Positions 35,328 to 36,351 of a stretch of DNA of 36,351 nt are shown piece by piece. The stretch is from an uncultured Lachnospiraceae bacterium. Its GTDB lineage: Bacteria > Bacillota > Clostridia > Lachnospirales > Lachnospiraceae. Under the pieces are notes generated by a model, which did not search any database, was not told the origin of the DNA, and worked only from the letters and a program-made list of their open reading frames with translations. Both the position numbers and the translations under genes were made by a program. The stretch's first letter is position 1. Every line of letters begins with the position of its first letter. The stretch is taken from the NCBI GenBank assembly GCA_902793335.1, contig CADBCZ010000028.1, forward strand, positions 1 to 36,351. The letters are read 5' to 3'.

Positions 35328-36312
35328 TTATTCTGCTGAAAATTCTCTGATTCGTTGCTCCTCACTACGTTTGCAAAGAAGTATCTGGCCATTCTTCTCA
35401 CTAAAGATATAGCCATCAAGTCCTTGGAGCACCACTTTCTTTGCATCTTCGGCATGAACCACGCAGTTATTACACTCGTAGAGTTTAATGTTGCCAACGG
35501 CTCCGTTGTTATGTTCATCCTTCTGCAACTTATCGTGCAACGAGGCCCAGTTTCCCAAATCGCTCCAACCGAAATCGGCAGGATGGGTATATACCAATCC
35601 ATCGGCAGCTGCTGGCTCCATCACAGCAAAGTCGATAGAAATCTTTTCGCACTGTGGAAATATGTTTGCTACATCGCCTGTAGTTGCAATTATTTCCATG
35701 TCGGCAGCGATGTTAGGCTTATATTTGGTAATACATTTGGTGATGGTTTCGATATTCCATACAAAGATGCCTGCATTCCAAAGATAATTGCCTGCCTGCA
35801 AATATTTCTCGGCTGTATCATGGTCTGGCTTTTCTTTAAAAGCATTCACAACACAGATTTCGTTGTCAACGGCCGCAGAAGTTTCAACATAGCCATAGCC
35901 TGTTTCGGGACGTGAGGGCTTGATGCCAATAGTTACGATGGCATTTTTCTTGGCAGTGAATGCCAAAGCATTTGTTATTACACGTCGAAACTCTTCAGAA
36001 TTCATCACCACAGCATCGGCAGGGGTTACAACAACATTAGCTGTAGCATCTGCCTGTTTGATACTCCAGCAAGCCCATGCGATACAAGGGGCTGTATTGC
36101 AGTTGCTGTTTAACGATATCAACGTATTTGGCATTTGTTACCACCCAGAAGTTCTGCATAGGGCAGATGCCCTTAAAACGATCGGCTGTTAACTGGATGA
36201 GGGTTCGACCACATCCCAGAATGTCGATGAACTGCTTAGGCAGCTCTGGTGTACTTAAAGGCCAAAAGCGACTACCAACGCCGCCCGCCATTATTACTAT
36301 ATGGTTATTCAT
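35328..36312 (-). pseudogene. manC: Frameshifted mannose-1-phosphate guanylyltransferase
   Basis: The gene starts at 36312 as MNNHIVIMAGGVGSRFWPLS with PKQF (25-28), the classic GMP-transferase signature, and reads correctly to about KQQL (residue 71, near 36100). Then the matching text jumps to another frame that continues with NTAPCIAWACWSIKQ, ETGYGY and WSDLGNWASL to the stop at 35328. The stretch normally between KxQL and RNTAPC (about 14 residues in family members I recall) is absent. A deletion of about 41-44 bases near 36096-36105 therefore explains both the loss and the frameshift; total length 985 is not a multiple of three. It is probably non-functional unless this is a sequencing error. 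GDP-mannose for gmd would then need another ManC. Confidence 0.85.
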
Positions 36313-36328
36313 ATTGTCTTGTATATTT

Positions 36329-36351
36329 TAATCTGTAGTGGATTAACCGAA
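36329..36351 (-). repeat. 23-bp inverted repeat, right copy
   Basis: The reverse complement of these 23 bases is identical to 77-99. It lies 16 bp upstream of the manC ATG and reaches the last base of the window, so the true repeat may be longer. Read toward manC, the frame IRLIHYRL seen on the left side is also open here and would stop inside the first codons of manC. Confidence 0.9.

Noticed and set aside
35355-35915. 186-codon plus-strand ORF opposite manC
   Set aside because: Antisense to the recognisable guanylyltransferase sequence; low-complexity, cysteine and histidine rich text typical of shadow frames.
1-36351. CRISPR, tRNA, rRNA, insertion sequences
   Set aside because: No direct-repeat arrays, cloverleaf-like segments, rRNA sequence or transposase motifs were seen on either strand.

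Overview
The window is a surface-polysaccharide (capsule or O-antigen-like) biosynthesis island from a member of the Bacteroidota, most likely a gut or rumen Prevotellaceae/Bacteroidales species. That placement is inferred from three things: TAnnTTTG-type -7 boxes in the few intergenic gaps, near-absence of Shine-Dalgarno sequences, and protein families typical of these loci. No rRNA, tRNA, CRISPR array, transposase or integrase is visible.

Layout: two long gene sets face each other tail to tail. The plus-strand set (about 120-18739) starts with a small hypothetical gene and a pyruvyltransferase. A decoration cassette follows: a MenD-like ThDP enzyme, a broken SDR gene, a PhnW-like aminotransferase, a cytidylyltransferase/oxidoreductase fusion and a LicD-type transferase. 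Then come a Wzx flippase, a Wzy polymerase, two glycosyltransferases, a CDP-6-deoxyhexose block (RfbF, RfbG, SDR, cupin) with an abequosyltransferase-like GT, a hexapeptide acyltransferase, an epimerase and a WecG/TagA-type GT. The minus-strand set (36312 down to 19365) starts with GDP-fucose genes (frameshifted manC, gmd, fcl) and ugd. It continues with a second Wzx, a GT4, a three-gene NDP-2,6-dideoxyhexose block (SDR, EvaA-like 2,3-dehydratase, 3-ketoreductase), another GT4, a second Wzy, two GT2s, a GT4 and an epimerase paralogous to the one in the plus set.

The two sets meet in a 625-bp gap (18740-19364). It holds two near-identical-format hairpin terminators, a candidate promoter and a possible 41-codon ORF whose stop codon touches the stop of the opposing GT gene. 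A perfect 23-bp inverted repeat (77-99 and 36329-36351) brackets both sets.

Each set has its own flippase and polymerase, so the window appears to encode two separate Wzx/Wzy-dependent glycans. Neither set contains a recognisable priming phosphoglycosyltransferase or Wza/Wzc export components, so these must be supplied from elsewhere. Two genes are visibly broken: the SDR at 3507-4218 (apparent core deletion plus a one-base G-tract frameshift) and manC at 35328-36312 (small frameshifting deletion). The least explained parts are the ThDP/aminotransferase/cytidylyltransferase/LicD cassette, which looks like an aminoalkyl-phosphate or phosphonate decoration system without a PEP mutase, and the 2,6-dideoxysugar block.
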